64,000 bases of DNA from Lysobacterales bacterium (GTDB lineage: Bacteria > Pseudomonadota > Gammaproteobacteria > Xanthomonadales > Rhodanobacteraceae). Below, piece by piece: positions 27,800 to 37,962 of the stretch. The notes below the pieces were generated by a model. It was not told the DNA's origin. It did not search any database and saw only the letters and a list, made by a program, of their open reading frames with translations. The first letter of the stretch is position 1. The number at the start of each line of letters is the position of its first letter. The stretch covers positions 113,268-177,267 of the forward strand of contig JAFKNA010000008.1 in assembly GCA_017305135.1 (NCBI GenBank), written 5' to 3'. A program made the position numbers and the translations under genes.

Positions 27800-27967
27800 C
27801 TACACGCGCGGCCCGCGACGCCCGAGGATCAGCGAGGCAATGAACAGGATGATGAATACGACGAACAGGATCTTCGCGATCCCGGCCGCCGCACCGGCAA
27901 TGCCGCCAAAACCCAATACGGCGGCAATCAACGCGACGACCAGGAAAACGATGGCGTAATACAGCAT
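27800..27967 (-). CDS. DUF1328 small membrane protein (YtjA family)
   Basis: This 55-residue protein consists of two hydrophobic helices: [20 protein letters not shown], a glycine/alanine-rich turn ([12 protein letters not shown]), then a second helix and the short basic tail RRGPRV. This is the DUF1328/YtjA pattern of small inner-membrane proteins of unknown function, often stress-inducible. ATG 27967 has GGAG nine bases upstream. It converges on aceK and is divergent from the methyltransferase gene. Confidence 0.88.
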   Translation of the reverse strand: MLYYAIVFLVVALIAAVLGFGGIAGAAAGIAKILFVVFIILFIASLILGRRGPRV

Positions 27968-28031
27968 GGCAATCTCCTATCCGGGGAATGATCCGCGCAA
28001 GGTCTGCGCCTGGCGCCCTTTAACGCTGCAT

Positions 28032-28045
28032 GTTCATCGATGAAC
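28032..28045. promoter_or_regulatory. Perfect 14-bp palindrome, candidate operator
   Basis: GTTCATCGATGAAC is a perfect dyad in the 174-bp divergent gap between the DUF1328 gene and the lipoprotein methyltransferase. It lies 65 bp from the first and 97 bp from the second start codon. Confidence 0.4.
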
Positions 28046-28141
28046 CCGTCCCAACCAGGCACTTGGAATGCATGCCCTGTGCTAAGCTGAACGGTCCAAC
28101 GGACCGCGTTTTCTGCGCATCAAACGGGAAGTCTGCCGACC

Positions 28142-29101
28142 ATGAAGAAGCTCGCCTGTCTCGTTCCGCTTGCCCTTGCGCTGGCCGCCTGCGGCGCGCC
28201 CGATTCGCCGCCCGCGGCGACCACCGAGGCGCCACCCGGCCCGCCCGTCGTGGCGCCCGCCGACCAGCCGGCCGATCCCACGCCACCGCAGAGCGCGGGC
28301 GAGTTCGCCACGGCACGCCTCGACGAGGCGCTGGCGGGGTCCTGGCGTTCGGAAGCCAACCGCGCCCGTGACCAGTACCGCCATCCGCGCCAGACGCTGG
28401 AATTCTTCGGCGTGAAGCCGGGCGATACGGTGATCGAGATCGCCCCCGGCGGCGGCTGGTACACCGAGATCCTCGCGCCGATGCTGAAGGACTCAGGCCG
28501 TTTCATCGCCGCCAACGCCGCCGACGCCAGCTCCGATTACGCGCGCCGGACCAACGAGGCCTACCGCGAACTGCTGAAGAAGGATGCCGCCGAGTTCGGT
28601 GAGGTGCAGTTCGTCGAATACGACCCCAAGGCGCCGGTGCTCGGCCCCGCCGATTCCGCCGACGTGGTGCTGACCTTCCGCAACGTGCACAACTGGGGCG
28701 ACAACGCCCCGGCCATGTTCAAGGCCTTCTTCGACGTGCTGAAGCCCGGCGGCACGCTGGGCGTGGTCGACCACCGCGCCGCCCCCGGCAAGACGCTCGA
28801 CGATCTCAAGGGCAGCGGCTACATGCCGGTCGATTATGTGAAGGGACTGGCCACCGACGCGGGCTTCACCTTCGTGGCGGAAAGCGAAGTCAACGCCAAC
28901 CCGAACGACACGAAGGACCACGAGAAGGGCGTGTGGACGCTGCCGCCCTCGCTTGCACTGGGCGAACAGGACCGCGACAGGTACCTCGCCATCGGCGAAT
29001 CGGACCGCATGACGCTGAAGTTCCAGAAGCCGCCCGGCGACCGCATCTTCAAGCAGGGCGCCGACAACGCGCCGGCCGACGACCAGCCGCAGGGCGACTG
29101 A
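28142..29101 (+). CDS. Class I SAM-dependent methyltransferase-like lipoprotein
   Basis: This 319-residue protein has a lipoprotein signal ([17 protein letters not shown]) and a proline-rich spacer before a Rossmann methyltransferase domain: [19 protein letters not shown] (motif I), [13 protein letters not shown], and a post-motif block [17 protein letters not shown]. An exported, lipid-anchored methyltransferase is unusual because SAM is cytoplasmic, but such proteins are conserved in Xanthomonadales and relatives. The substrate is unknown and enzymatic activity outside the cytoplasm is doubtful. Confidence 0.87.
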   Translation: MKKLACLVPLALALAACGAPDSPPAATTEAPPGPPVVAPADQPADPTPPQSAGEFATARLDEALAGSWRSEANRARDQYRHPRQTLEFFGVKPGDTVIEIAPGGGWYTEILAPMLKDSGRFIAANAADASSDYARRTNEAYRELLKKDAAEFGEVQFVEYDPKAPVLGPADSADVVLTFRNVHNWGDNAPAMFKAFFDVLKPGGTLGVVDHRAAPGKTLDDLKGSGYMPVDYVKGLATDAGFTFVAESEVNANPNDTKDHEKGVWTLPPSLALGEQDRDRYLAIGESDRMTLKFQKPPGDRIFKQGADNAPADDQPQGD

Positions 29102-29147
29102 CCGCCTTGCCGCCAGCGCCGCCCGGCCATGGGCGGCGCCGTGTCAC

Positions 29148-29690
29148 ATGCTGCTCGCCTTCAACAAGCCGTTCGGCGTGCTGTGCCAGTTCACCGACCG
29201 CAGCACGCCGTCGCGGCCGACCCTGGCCGGCTTCATCCCGCACCCGGACGTCTACCCGGCCGGTCGCCTCGACCACGATTCGGAAGGCCTGCTGCTCCTG
29301 ACCGACGACGGCGCGCTTGCCCACCGCCTCACCGATCCCCGCCACAAGCAGCCGAAGGCCTACCTGGTGCAGGTGGAAGGCATTCCGACCGCGTCGGCGC
29401 TGGATGCGCTGCGCCGCGGGATCCCGCTGAAGGACGGTCCCACGCTGCCGGCCGACGTGGTTCCGCTCCCCGAGGCCCCCGACTGGCTGTGGCCGCGCGA
29501 TCCGCCGGTGCGCTTCCGCAAGACCGTTCCTGACGCCTGGCTGCGCCTCACCCTTCGCGAGGGCCGCAACCGCCAGGTGCGCCGCATGACCGCCGCCGTG
29601 GGCCTGCCGACGCTGCGCCTGGTGCGCGAGCGCATCGGCCCGCATGCGCTGGACGGGCTCCGGCCGGGCGAGTGGAGGGTTGAGGGCTGA
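29148..29690 (+). CDS. rluE: 23S rRNA pseudouridine synthase, RluE-like
   Basis: This is a 180-residue RsuA/RluE-type synthase without an S4 domain. The catalytic aspartate D42 is in [16 protein letters not shown], preceded by [14 protein letters not shown] and followed by KAYLVQVEG and [14 protein letters not shown]. In E. coli RluE makes pseudouridine 2457 of 23S rRNA. The stop overlaps the start of the EamA gene by one base (TGATG at 29688), indicating co-translation. Confidence 0.9.
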   Translation: MLLAFNKPFGVLCQFTDRSTPSRPTLAGFIPHPDVYPAGRLDHDSEGLLLLTDDGALAHRLTDPRHKQPKAYLVQVEGIPTASALDALRRGIPLKDGPTLPADVVPLPEAPDWLWPRDPPVRFRKTVPDAWLRLTLREGRNRQVRRMTAAVGLPTLRLVRERIGPHALDGLRPGEWRVEG

Positions 29691-30583
29691 TGAAGGCTGC
29701 CAGGGTCCCTGACGGATCGCACAGGCAACACGACTGGACCACGCCGATCGAGCTCGTCGCGCTTGGCGCCATCTGGGGCAGCTCGTTCCTGTTCATGCGC
29801 GTGGCGGCCGGCGATTTCGGTCCGCTGGCGCTGGTGGAACTGCGCCTCGCGCTCGGCACGCTGATCCTGCTGCCGTTCCTGTGGCGTGCGCGCCGGCTGG
29901 TCACCGCGGCGCTGGCGTGGCGCTTCGCCGCGGTCGGCGCGCTCGGCTCGGCGATCCCGTTCACGCTGTTCGCCTGGGGCGCCGAGCGCGCGCCGGCCGG
30001 CATTGGCGCGATCGCCAACAGCATGACGGTCCTGTTCACCGTACTGGTGGCCTTCGTGCTGTGGCGCGAGCGCATCGGCTGGTCACGCGGCCTCGCCATG
30101 CTGATGGGCTTCGCCGGCGTGATCGTGCTGATGAGCGGCAAGACGGCGGGTGGCGACGTCGCCGGGGCGGCGCTGGCTGGCGTCGCGGCCTCGTTCTGCT
30201 ACGGCTTTGCGGCCAATTTCACCCGGCGCTGGTTCGCCGCCGTGCCGCCGCTCGCCGCCGTCGCCGGCACGCTCGGCTGCGCCGCGCTGATGACCTTGCC
30301 GCTGGCCGCCCTCAACTGGCCCGGAGCGGCGATCCCGGCCGCTTCCTGGGGCAGCGCGATCGCCCTCGGCGTGATCTGCACCGGCGTCGCCTACGCGTTC
30401 TACTTCCGCCTGATCCAGCGCGTCGGCGCCGCGCGCGCGTCGACGTCCACCTACCTCATCCCGGTGTTCGGCGTGTTCTGGGGCTGGCTGCTGCTCGGCG
30501 AGGCGCCAAGCGCCAGCATGCTGGGCGCGGCGGCGCTGATCCTCGCCAGCGTGGTGGTGGCGCAGCGGAGCCGGGATTCGTGA
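29690..30583 (+). CDS. EamA/DMT-family transporter
   Basis: This is a 297-residue inner-membrane protein with ten hydrophobic helices in two EamA repeats. The first repeat begins LVALGAIWGSSFLFMRVA and has GSAIPFTLFAWGAERAPAG. The second has SFCYGFAANFTRRW and STSTYLIPVFGVFWGWLLLGE. Family members export metabolites such as amino acids or nucleosides; specificity is unknown. It converges on the MotB-like gene, with only a repeat between the stops. Confidence 0.9.
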   Translation: MKAARVPDGSHRQHDWTTPIELVALGAIWGSSFLFMRVAAGDFGPLALVELRLALGTLILLPFLWRARRLVTAALAWRFAAVGALGSAIPFTLFAWGAERAPAGIGAIANSMTVLFTVLVAFVLWRERIGWSRGLAMLMGFAGVIVLMSGKTAGGDVAGAALAGVAASFCYGFAANFTRRWFAAVPPLAAVAGTLGCAALMTLPLAALNWPGAAIPAASWGSAIALGVICTGVAYAFYFRLIQRVGAARASTSTYLIPVFGVFWGWLLLGEAPSASMLGAAALILASVVVAQRSRDS

Positions 30584-30662
30584 TTGGAGAGTCGGGATTG
30601 GGAAAGGCCACGGCCCTGTCGCTCTTCCGAATCACCAATCCCCAATCCCGAATCACCGATTC
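30575..30662. repeat. Inverted ATTGGGGATTGG-type repeat in a convergent gap
   Basis: GATTGG/TCGGGATTGGG blocks (30582-30603) face the opposite series ACCAATCCCCAATCCCGAATC (30632-30652). They could pair between the converging EamA and MotB-like genes and serve as a two-way terminator. The same family is at 32841-32868 and 62661-62691. Confidence 0.7.
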
Positions 30663-31738
30663 GTAAGCTGCATCTCGATGCGCCGGTTCTTCGCCCAGGC
30701 TTCCGGCGTGCCGGCGGGATCCAGCGGCTGGAACTCGCCGAAGCCGTTGGCGGACAGGCGGTGGGCGGGAATTCCCTGTACCACCAGGTACTTGACGATG
30801 GCGAGCGCGCGGGCGGTGGAGAGCTCCCAGTTGGAGGGGAACTCGGGCGTGTGGATCGGGCGGCGGTCGGTGTGGCCATCGATGCGCAGGACCCAGTCCA
30901 GGCTCGAAGGGATCTCCGCGACGATCTCGCGCACCGATCCAGCCAGTGCGGCGAGCCGCTGCTGCGCCTCGGGGCCGAGCTCCGCGGAGCCGGACTCGAA
31001 CAGGATGTCGGTCGGCAGCACGAAGCGGTCGCCAACGATGCGCACGTCGCTGCGCTCGCCGAGCGCGGCGCGCAGCTTGCCGAAGAACTCGGAGCGGTAG
31101 CGCTGCAGCTCGCCGACCTTGTTGGCCAGCGCCAGGTTGAGCTGGCGGCCGAGGTCGGTGATCTTCGCGTCCTTGATCCCGGCTTCCTCGCTGGCGATGT
31201 CGAGCGCGTGCTGGATGGTCGCGAGCTGCTCGTTGAGGGCGGCGAGCTGGCGGTTCAGGAGCTCCACCTGCGCGCTGGCCGAGGCGGTGAGGTCGGTCTG
31301 CTTCACGAGGTCCGCCTGCGAGGTGTCGAGCTCGGCCGCCATGCGCGCGACCTCAGCCTCGAGCTGCTGCTTGAGGGCCGCCAGCGCCGCGACATCAGCG
31401 CCGAGGCGCGCCGCCTCGGTGCTGGATTCGTCCAGCTGCGTACGCAGCGCATCGCGCTCGCTGCCGGTCGCACCGAGCGAGGCGGCGAGTTCCGCGACGC
31501 GGGCATCGAGCGCGCGCTTCTGGTCCTCGCTCAGCGAGAGCGTCTGCGCCAGCTCGGCGACGCGGGCGTTCAGCGCGTCCAGCGCGCGGTTCTTGCCGGA
31601 GAGGGTGTCCGAGAGCACGAACTGGCCGATGGCGAAGATCAGCAGCACGAAGATCATCACCATGATCAGCGAGGTCAGCGCATCGACGAAGCCCGGCCAG
31701 ATGTCGAAGGCGCTGCGCCGGCGGCGCAGGCTGCTCAT
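30653..31738 (-). CDS. MotB/OmpA-type stator protein with long coiled coil
   Basis: The 361-residue product has a short basic cytoplasmic start, one transmembrane helix (FVDALTSLIMVMIFVLLIFA), and the membrane aspartate D19, equivalent in position to the proton-binding Asp of MotB/ExbD. About 170 residues of coiled coil follow (ALDARVAELAASLGA, LLNRQLAALNEQLATIQ), then a C-terminal OmpA peptidoglycan-binding domain (LRIDGHTDRRP, NWELSTARALAIVKYL, KNRRIEMQLT). With the MotA-like partner encoded upstream (ATGA overlap at 31735) it should form a proton-driven, wall-anchored motor. No flagellar genes are nearby. Confidence 0.88.
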   Translation of the reverse strand: MSSLRRRRSAFDIWPGFVDALTSLIMVMIFVLLIFAIGQFVLSDTLSGKNRALDALNARVAELAQTLSLSEDQKRALDARVAELAASLGATGSERDALRTQLDESSTEAARLGADVAALAALKQQLEAEVARMAAELDTSQADLVKQTDLTASASAQVELLNRQLAALNEQLATIQHALDIASEEAGIKDAKITDLGRQLNLALANKVGELQRYRSEFFGKLRAALGERSDVRIVGDRFVLPTDILFESGSAELGPEAQQRLAALAGSVREIVAEIPSSLDWVLRIDGHTDRRPIHTPEFPSNWELSTARALAIVKYLVVQGIPAHRLSANGFGEFQPLDPAGTPEAWAKNRRIEMQLTNR

Positions 31739-32829
31739 CGGCGCGGCTCACGCTCGGCCACCATGGGCGCTGGTGCGACCGGGTGCGTGCGCTGCCCATC
31801 CATCGCGGCGGCGATGGTGCGCGAGAGCAGGCGCAGCTCCGCGCGGAGCTCGTCGGAGAGCCGCGTCCCCGGCTCCTGGCTGGCGATCGTGCGCAGCACC
31901 GCGCGCAGTTCCTCCTGCACGTCCGTCGCGGCCTGGCGCTCGCGTGCGTCTCGGCCGAGGAAGTCGGCGAGGCGGCCGAGCTGGGTGCCGAGTTCGTCGA
32001 GCTGGCGGTTGGTGCCGTGGCGCTCGCGCTCGGCCTCGACCAGTGCGCGCTGCATGCGGTCGAGGCCGTCGGCGGTCTGCTCCAGCAGCGCCTGCACGTA
32101 GGCCGGAACCGAGGCATCCGCCTCCAGCGCCGCGCCCGAGGAGAGCCGCGTCATGCCTGACAACCAGTCCTCCAGCTCGTTGTGGAAGCGGTTCTGCGCG
32201 TGCCCGGCCTGGAGGTCGAGGAAGCCGATGACCAGGGAACTGGCGAGGCCGAACAGCGAGGTCGAGAAGCTGGTCGACATGCCGCCGAGCGGTTCCTTCA
32301 GGTTGTCCTTGAGCGCGCCGAACATCGCCACCGCGTCGCTGCCGACGTTGAGCGTGCCGATGATCTCCGACACCGAGCGGATGGCGACCAGCAGCCCCCA
32401 GAAGGTGCCGAGGAGTCCCAGGAAGATGGCGAGTCCCGCGAGGTAGCGCGAGAGGTCGCGCGATTCCTCGATGCGCAGCTGCACGCTGTCGAGGATGGTC
32501 CGCATCGACTGCGCGGACAGCGCCGTGCGGCCGCGCTCGCGCCCCTCCAGCATGCGCGCCATCGGCGCCAGCAGGCGCGCACGCCCTTCCATCTTGCGCG
32601 AAGGATCCGAACGCCGGAACGATTGGATCCAGTCCGCGTCTTGCGCCAGCAGCAGCACCTGGCGCAGGTTGACGAGGATGCCGGCGGCAAGCACGGCGAG
32701 GATCACGCCGTTGAAGAAGGGGTTGGCGGCGAACACCGCGGCGAGCCGCGGCCCGAGCAGCGCGGCGAGGACCGCCACGGCAAGCAGGAAGAGGGCCATC
32801 CAGGGCAGGACGCGACGGGGATTGCTCAT
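31735..32829 (-). CDS. MotA/TolQ/ExbB-type proton channel protein
   Basis: This 364-residue protein has four predicted membrane helices: two near the N-terminus (VLPWMALFLLAVAVLAALLG and FFNGVILAVLAAGILVNL), then LAIFLGLLGTFWGLLVAIRS and FSTSLFGLASSLVIGFLDLQ. The last two form the MotA/TolQ/ExbB channel core. A ~130-residue helical cytoplasmic tail (GLDRMQRALVEAERERHG) ends the protein. ATG 32829 is preceded by a repeat and no strong Shine-Dalgarno. It is translationally coupled to the MotB/OmpA partner. HrpB is encoded upstream in the same direction. The driven process is unknown. Confidence 0.86.
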   Translation of the reverse strand: MSNPRRVLPWMALFLLAVAVLAALLGPRLAAVFAANPFFNGVILAVLAAGILVNLRQVLLLAQDADWIQSFRRSDPSRKMEGRARLLAPMARMLEGRERGRTALSAQSMRTILDSVQLRIEESRDLSRYLAGLAIFLGLLGTFWGLLVAIRSVSEIIGTLNVGSDAVAMFGALKDNLKEPLGGMSTSFSTSLFGLASSLVIGFLDLQAGHAQNRFHNELEDWLSGMTRLSSGAALEADASVPAYVQALLEQTADGLDRMQRALVEAERERHGTNRQLDELGTQLGRLADFLGRDARERQAATDVQEELRAVLRTIASQEPGTRLSDELRAELRLLSRTIAAAMDGQRTHPVAPAPMVAEREPRR

Positions 32830-32840
32830 TTCGGGTCCGG

Positions 32841-32868
32841 TATTGGGGGTTGGGGATTCGGGATTGGG
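32841..32868. repeat. ATTGGGGATTCGGGATTGG repeat
   Basis: TATTGGGGGTTGGGGATTCG continues into GGATTGGG, directly upstream of the MotA-like start codon. It belongs to the same family as the copies at 30575-30662 and 62661-62691. Confidence 0.65.
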
Positions 32869-32970
32869 CAAAGTTGGCATGCGTCCGAGGTGTGACCGTG
32901 AGGGCCGGCGTGGGTTCCGCGAACCCCGAAGCGCTGAAGGCGGGAACCGTGGCGGAATCAACTCGTCCCC

Positions 32971-33003
32971 GGGAGGGCCGGGCTCCTGCCCGCCCGCTGT
33001 TGC
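32971..33003. repeat. 33-bp GGGAGGGCC...CTGTTGC repeat, copy 1
   Basis: This 33-bp element is matched at 31 of 33 positions by 63783-63815. In both places a REP-like palindrome follows 30-40 bp later. Confidence 0.75.
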
Positions 33004-33041
33004 GTTGGCGCGCCACGCTCGAACGGCCTCCCTGACGCCAT

Positions 33042-33057
33042 TCCCGCGAAAGCGGGA
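33042..33057. repeat. REP-like palindrome
   Basis: TCCCGC-GAAA-GCGGGA, flanked by GACGCCAT and TCCATTT, the common Xanthomonadales-type intergenic palindrome. Related units are at 52119-52136, 58929-58948 and 59057-59076, plus a half unit at 63846-63859. Confidence 0.75.
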
Positions 33058-33112
33058 TCCATTTGCTCTTGGGACGCCCCGATCACCTCCGCTTCCGCGC
33101 CGTGCAGGGACA

Positions 33113-35617
<2,505 letters not shown>

Positions 35618-35717
35618 CGCGCCATCGTAGCGGCCGCCGGGCGGCAGGTGCTCCGGCCACCGACGTGCGGTGCAGGCGGGCGTTCCACGCGGCTGGCACC
35701 GCACGGACGCACGCGAC

Positions 35718-35741
35718 GGGCGCGGCCGGATGGCCGCGCCC
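35718..35741 (-). terminator. Strong GC hairpin after the secreted-protein gene
   Basis: GGGCGCGGCC-GGAT-GGCCGCGCCC forms a perfect 10-bp stem ending 12 bases past the stop of the minus-strand gene at 35753. No U-run follows, so intrinsic termination is possible but not certain. Confidence 0.5.
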
Positions 35742-35752
35742 GCGGGTTCACG

Positions 35753-36958
35753 TTACTCGCAGAGCATCCCGTTGGCGCTGAAGATACGCGCGTAGGTGGT
35801 GGTGCCGTCGAACACCGGCACCGGCTCCGGCACGTTGGCGTTTGGGCTGTAGGTGACCAGGAGCTCGTTGCAGGAGGCGAGATTGATCGTCGCCTTGCCC
35901 CAGGGGAACTGCTGGAAGCCGTTGGTCTGTGCTTCGCCGAGGTAGCTGAGATCCACGTCGAGGCTGGTGACGCCGCTCGGTGAGGGATCGAAGGACGACG
36001 CGCCGATCAGCCAGATCGGCTGCCCGTCGGTGTCCACCGTCAGGAGATCGAAGATCAGCATGCGGCGGTACGGGTGCTGCGGGTCGTAGGCTTCGGCGAC
36101 CTGCAGCAGCAGGCCCTCGTTGAACTCCTGGTTCTGCCACTGCGCGGCGGCGTAGCCGTCGATCGGCAGGTAGGCGAAGGCGTCGGGGTAGGTGGCTTCC
36201 GTCGGCGCGTAGGCGGGGATCTGCAGGTCCAGCGGATTCACGTTGCGCAGCAGTGGATTGATGCGCAACGTGAAGGCATCGCTGAAGGTGAAGTAGCCGG
36301 AGCCCTCGTAGGGATAGTTCTCCAGCACGAAGGTGGTGCTGTCGTAGAGCGGCGCGCCGTAGGGCAACTCGGAGATGACCGTATTGGGTTCGGCGGCAAC
36401 GCGGATCAGGGTCTTCGGGTCATTGGCGAAATCGCTGATGCTGCCCTGTGCCGCCTGGATCAGCGGCAGGTAGGGCCAGTGGTCGCGCTTGCCTTCGTTG
36501 TCGCTGGTGCGGTCGATGCGCATGAGCGTCATCGCATTGTCGAAGCCGTCCGGGTTGTACGGCACGGCGGAGCCGCTGCTGCTGCAGGCCAGACGCCAGA
36601 CGGTGACGATGACCGGCTCCATGTAGGCGGCGCCCGACAGGGTGGACGCATACAGCGACACCGTCCCCGACCAGGTCGGGCCGCTGGCCTTGTCCGGCAG
36701 CGGATCGGCGGCGCAGCTCGGCGGGTAGGCGCGGAAGCCGTTCGCCATCGGCGTGCCGGGATAGGCGTCGTTGCCCATCACCTTCGGTTTCATCACGCCC
36801 GGCGCGGCGGCGCGCAGCGGTACCAGCTGGGGGCGGTTGGCGGAAGCGGTGGCGTGCCAGGCACCGTCTTCGGGCGAAAGCGGCGTGTTGGCCGCCAGGG
36901 CGGGCAGGGAAACGGCCGCGGCGAGCATCGCCGCCGCCAGGAATGCGGGTGTTCTCAT
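35753..36958 (-). CDS. Secreted protein of unknown function
   Basis: This 401-residue product has a clear signal peptide (MRTPAFLAAAMLAAAVSLPALAA). I do not recognise a named domain. Near the C-terminus, NEGLLLQVAEAYD, then IFDLLTVDTDGQPIWLIGAS and VDLSYLGEAQTNGF, resembles a repeated-motif family common in Xanthomonadales extracellular proteins (FTWFTYDxxGxPxWL-type). Three or more cysteines (CAADP, ACSSSG, SCNEL, MLCE) could form disulfides after export. A strong hairpin follows its stop. Function unknown. Confidence 0.75.
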   Translation of the reverse strand: MRTPAFLAAAMLAAAVSLPALAANTPLSPEDGAWHATASANRPQLVPLRAAAPGVMKPKVMGNDAYPGTPMANGFRAYPPSCAADPLPDKASGPTWSGTVSLYASTLSGAAYMEPVIVTVWRLACSSSGSAVPYNPDGFDNAMTLMRIDRTSDNEGKRDHWPYLPLIQAAQGSISDFANDPKTLIRVAAEPNTVISELPYGAPLYDSTTFVLENYPYEGSGYFTFSDAFTLRINPLLRNVNPLDLQIPAYAPTEATYPDAFAYLPIDGYAAAQWQNQEFNEGLLLQVAEAYDPQHPYRRMLIFDLLTVDTDGQPIWLIGASSFDPSPSGVTSLDVDLSYLGEAQTNGFQQFPWGKATINLASCNELLVTYSPNANVPEPVPVFDGTTTYARIFSANGMLCE

Positions 36959-37096
36959 GATGTCCCCATCTTCGGTTCAGGAGCTTCGCGAGCATCGCCA
37001 CCCGGGAGTGAATTCGCCGTGAACACCACGGCCGCCGAGGTGGAGAGGTTCCCTTGCATAATGGCCGCTTTTGCGCTGCAGGTCACGAGGAGCAAC

Positions 37097-37882
37097 GTGG
37101 AACTGATCGACATCGGCGTCAACCTGACCCATGACTCGTTCCGACCCGACTTCGACGCGGTATTGGAGCGCGCCCGCCAGCACGGCGTGGCGGCCATGGT
37201 CGTGACCGGCGCCAGCGCCGCCGGCAGCCGCGCCGCGCGTGAGCTGGCGCGCTCGCATCCGGGATTCCTGCACGCCACCGCGGGCGTGCACCCGCACCAT
37301 GCCCACGAGTACGACGAGGCCACCGACGCCCTGCTGCGCCAGCTCCTGGCCACCGCGGAGGTGAAGGCGGTGGGCGAGACCGGCCTCGACTACCACCGCA
37401 ACTATTCGCCGCGCGCGGCGCAGCTCGCCGCCTTCGAGCGCCAGCTCGCCATCGCCGCCGACACCGGCAAGCCGCTGTTCCTGCACCAGCGTGATGCGCA
37501 CGCCGACTTCCTTGCCTGCATGAACAACATGGCCGGGCGCATCGGGCCGGCGGTGGTGCACTGCTTCACCGGCAGCGGCCCGGAACTCGACGATTATCTG
37601 GCCCGCGGCTGGTACGTCGGCATCACCGGCTGGATCTGCGACGAGCGCCGCGGGCTGCACCTGCGCGAGCTGGTGCCGCGCATCCCCGCCGAACGCCTGC
37701 TGATCGAGACCGACGCGCCCTACCTCCTGCCACGCGACCTCGTGCCCAAACCGTCGCACCGGCGCAACGAGCCGATGTACCTGGCGCACGTGTGCGCGGC
37801 AGTGGCCGCGGCACGCGGCGAAAGCGTGCCGGAACTGGCGGCGCGCACCGCCGCCAACGCACGCGCCTTCTTCGGCCTCTAG
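37097..37882 (+). CDS. tatD: TatD-family metal-dependent deoxyribonuclease
   Basis: TatD is a cytoplasmic 3'-5' exonuclease/AP-type nuclease of the amidohydrolase fold. The 261-residue product starts at GTG 37097, supported by GAGGAG upstream, and reads VELIDIGVNLTHDSF. It carries the metal ligands in TAGVHPHHAHEY, VGETGLDYHRNYSPR, KPLFLHQRDAH, VVHCFTGS and LIETDAPYL. In E. coli tatD follows the Tat export genes; here it is not with tatABC. Confidence 0.94.
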   Translation: MELIDIGVNLTHDSFRPDFDAVLERARQHGVAAMVVTGASAAGSRAARELARSHPGFLHATAGVHPHHAHEYDEATDALLRQLLATAEVKAVGETGLDYHRNYSPRAAQLAAFERQLAIAADTGKPLFLHQRDAHADFLACMNNMAGRIGPAVVHCFTGSGPELDDYLARGWYVGITGWICDERRGLHLRELVPRIPAERLLIETDAPYLLPRDLVPKPSHRRNEPMYLAHVCAAVAAARGESVPELAARTAANARAFFGL

Positions 37883-37962
37883 CCCGGCACGGCCGCGGCG
37901 GCCGCTGGACGGCCACCGGCGCGGGCATGCACCATGCGGGGTTCGCTCCGCACCGACCGGCC

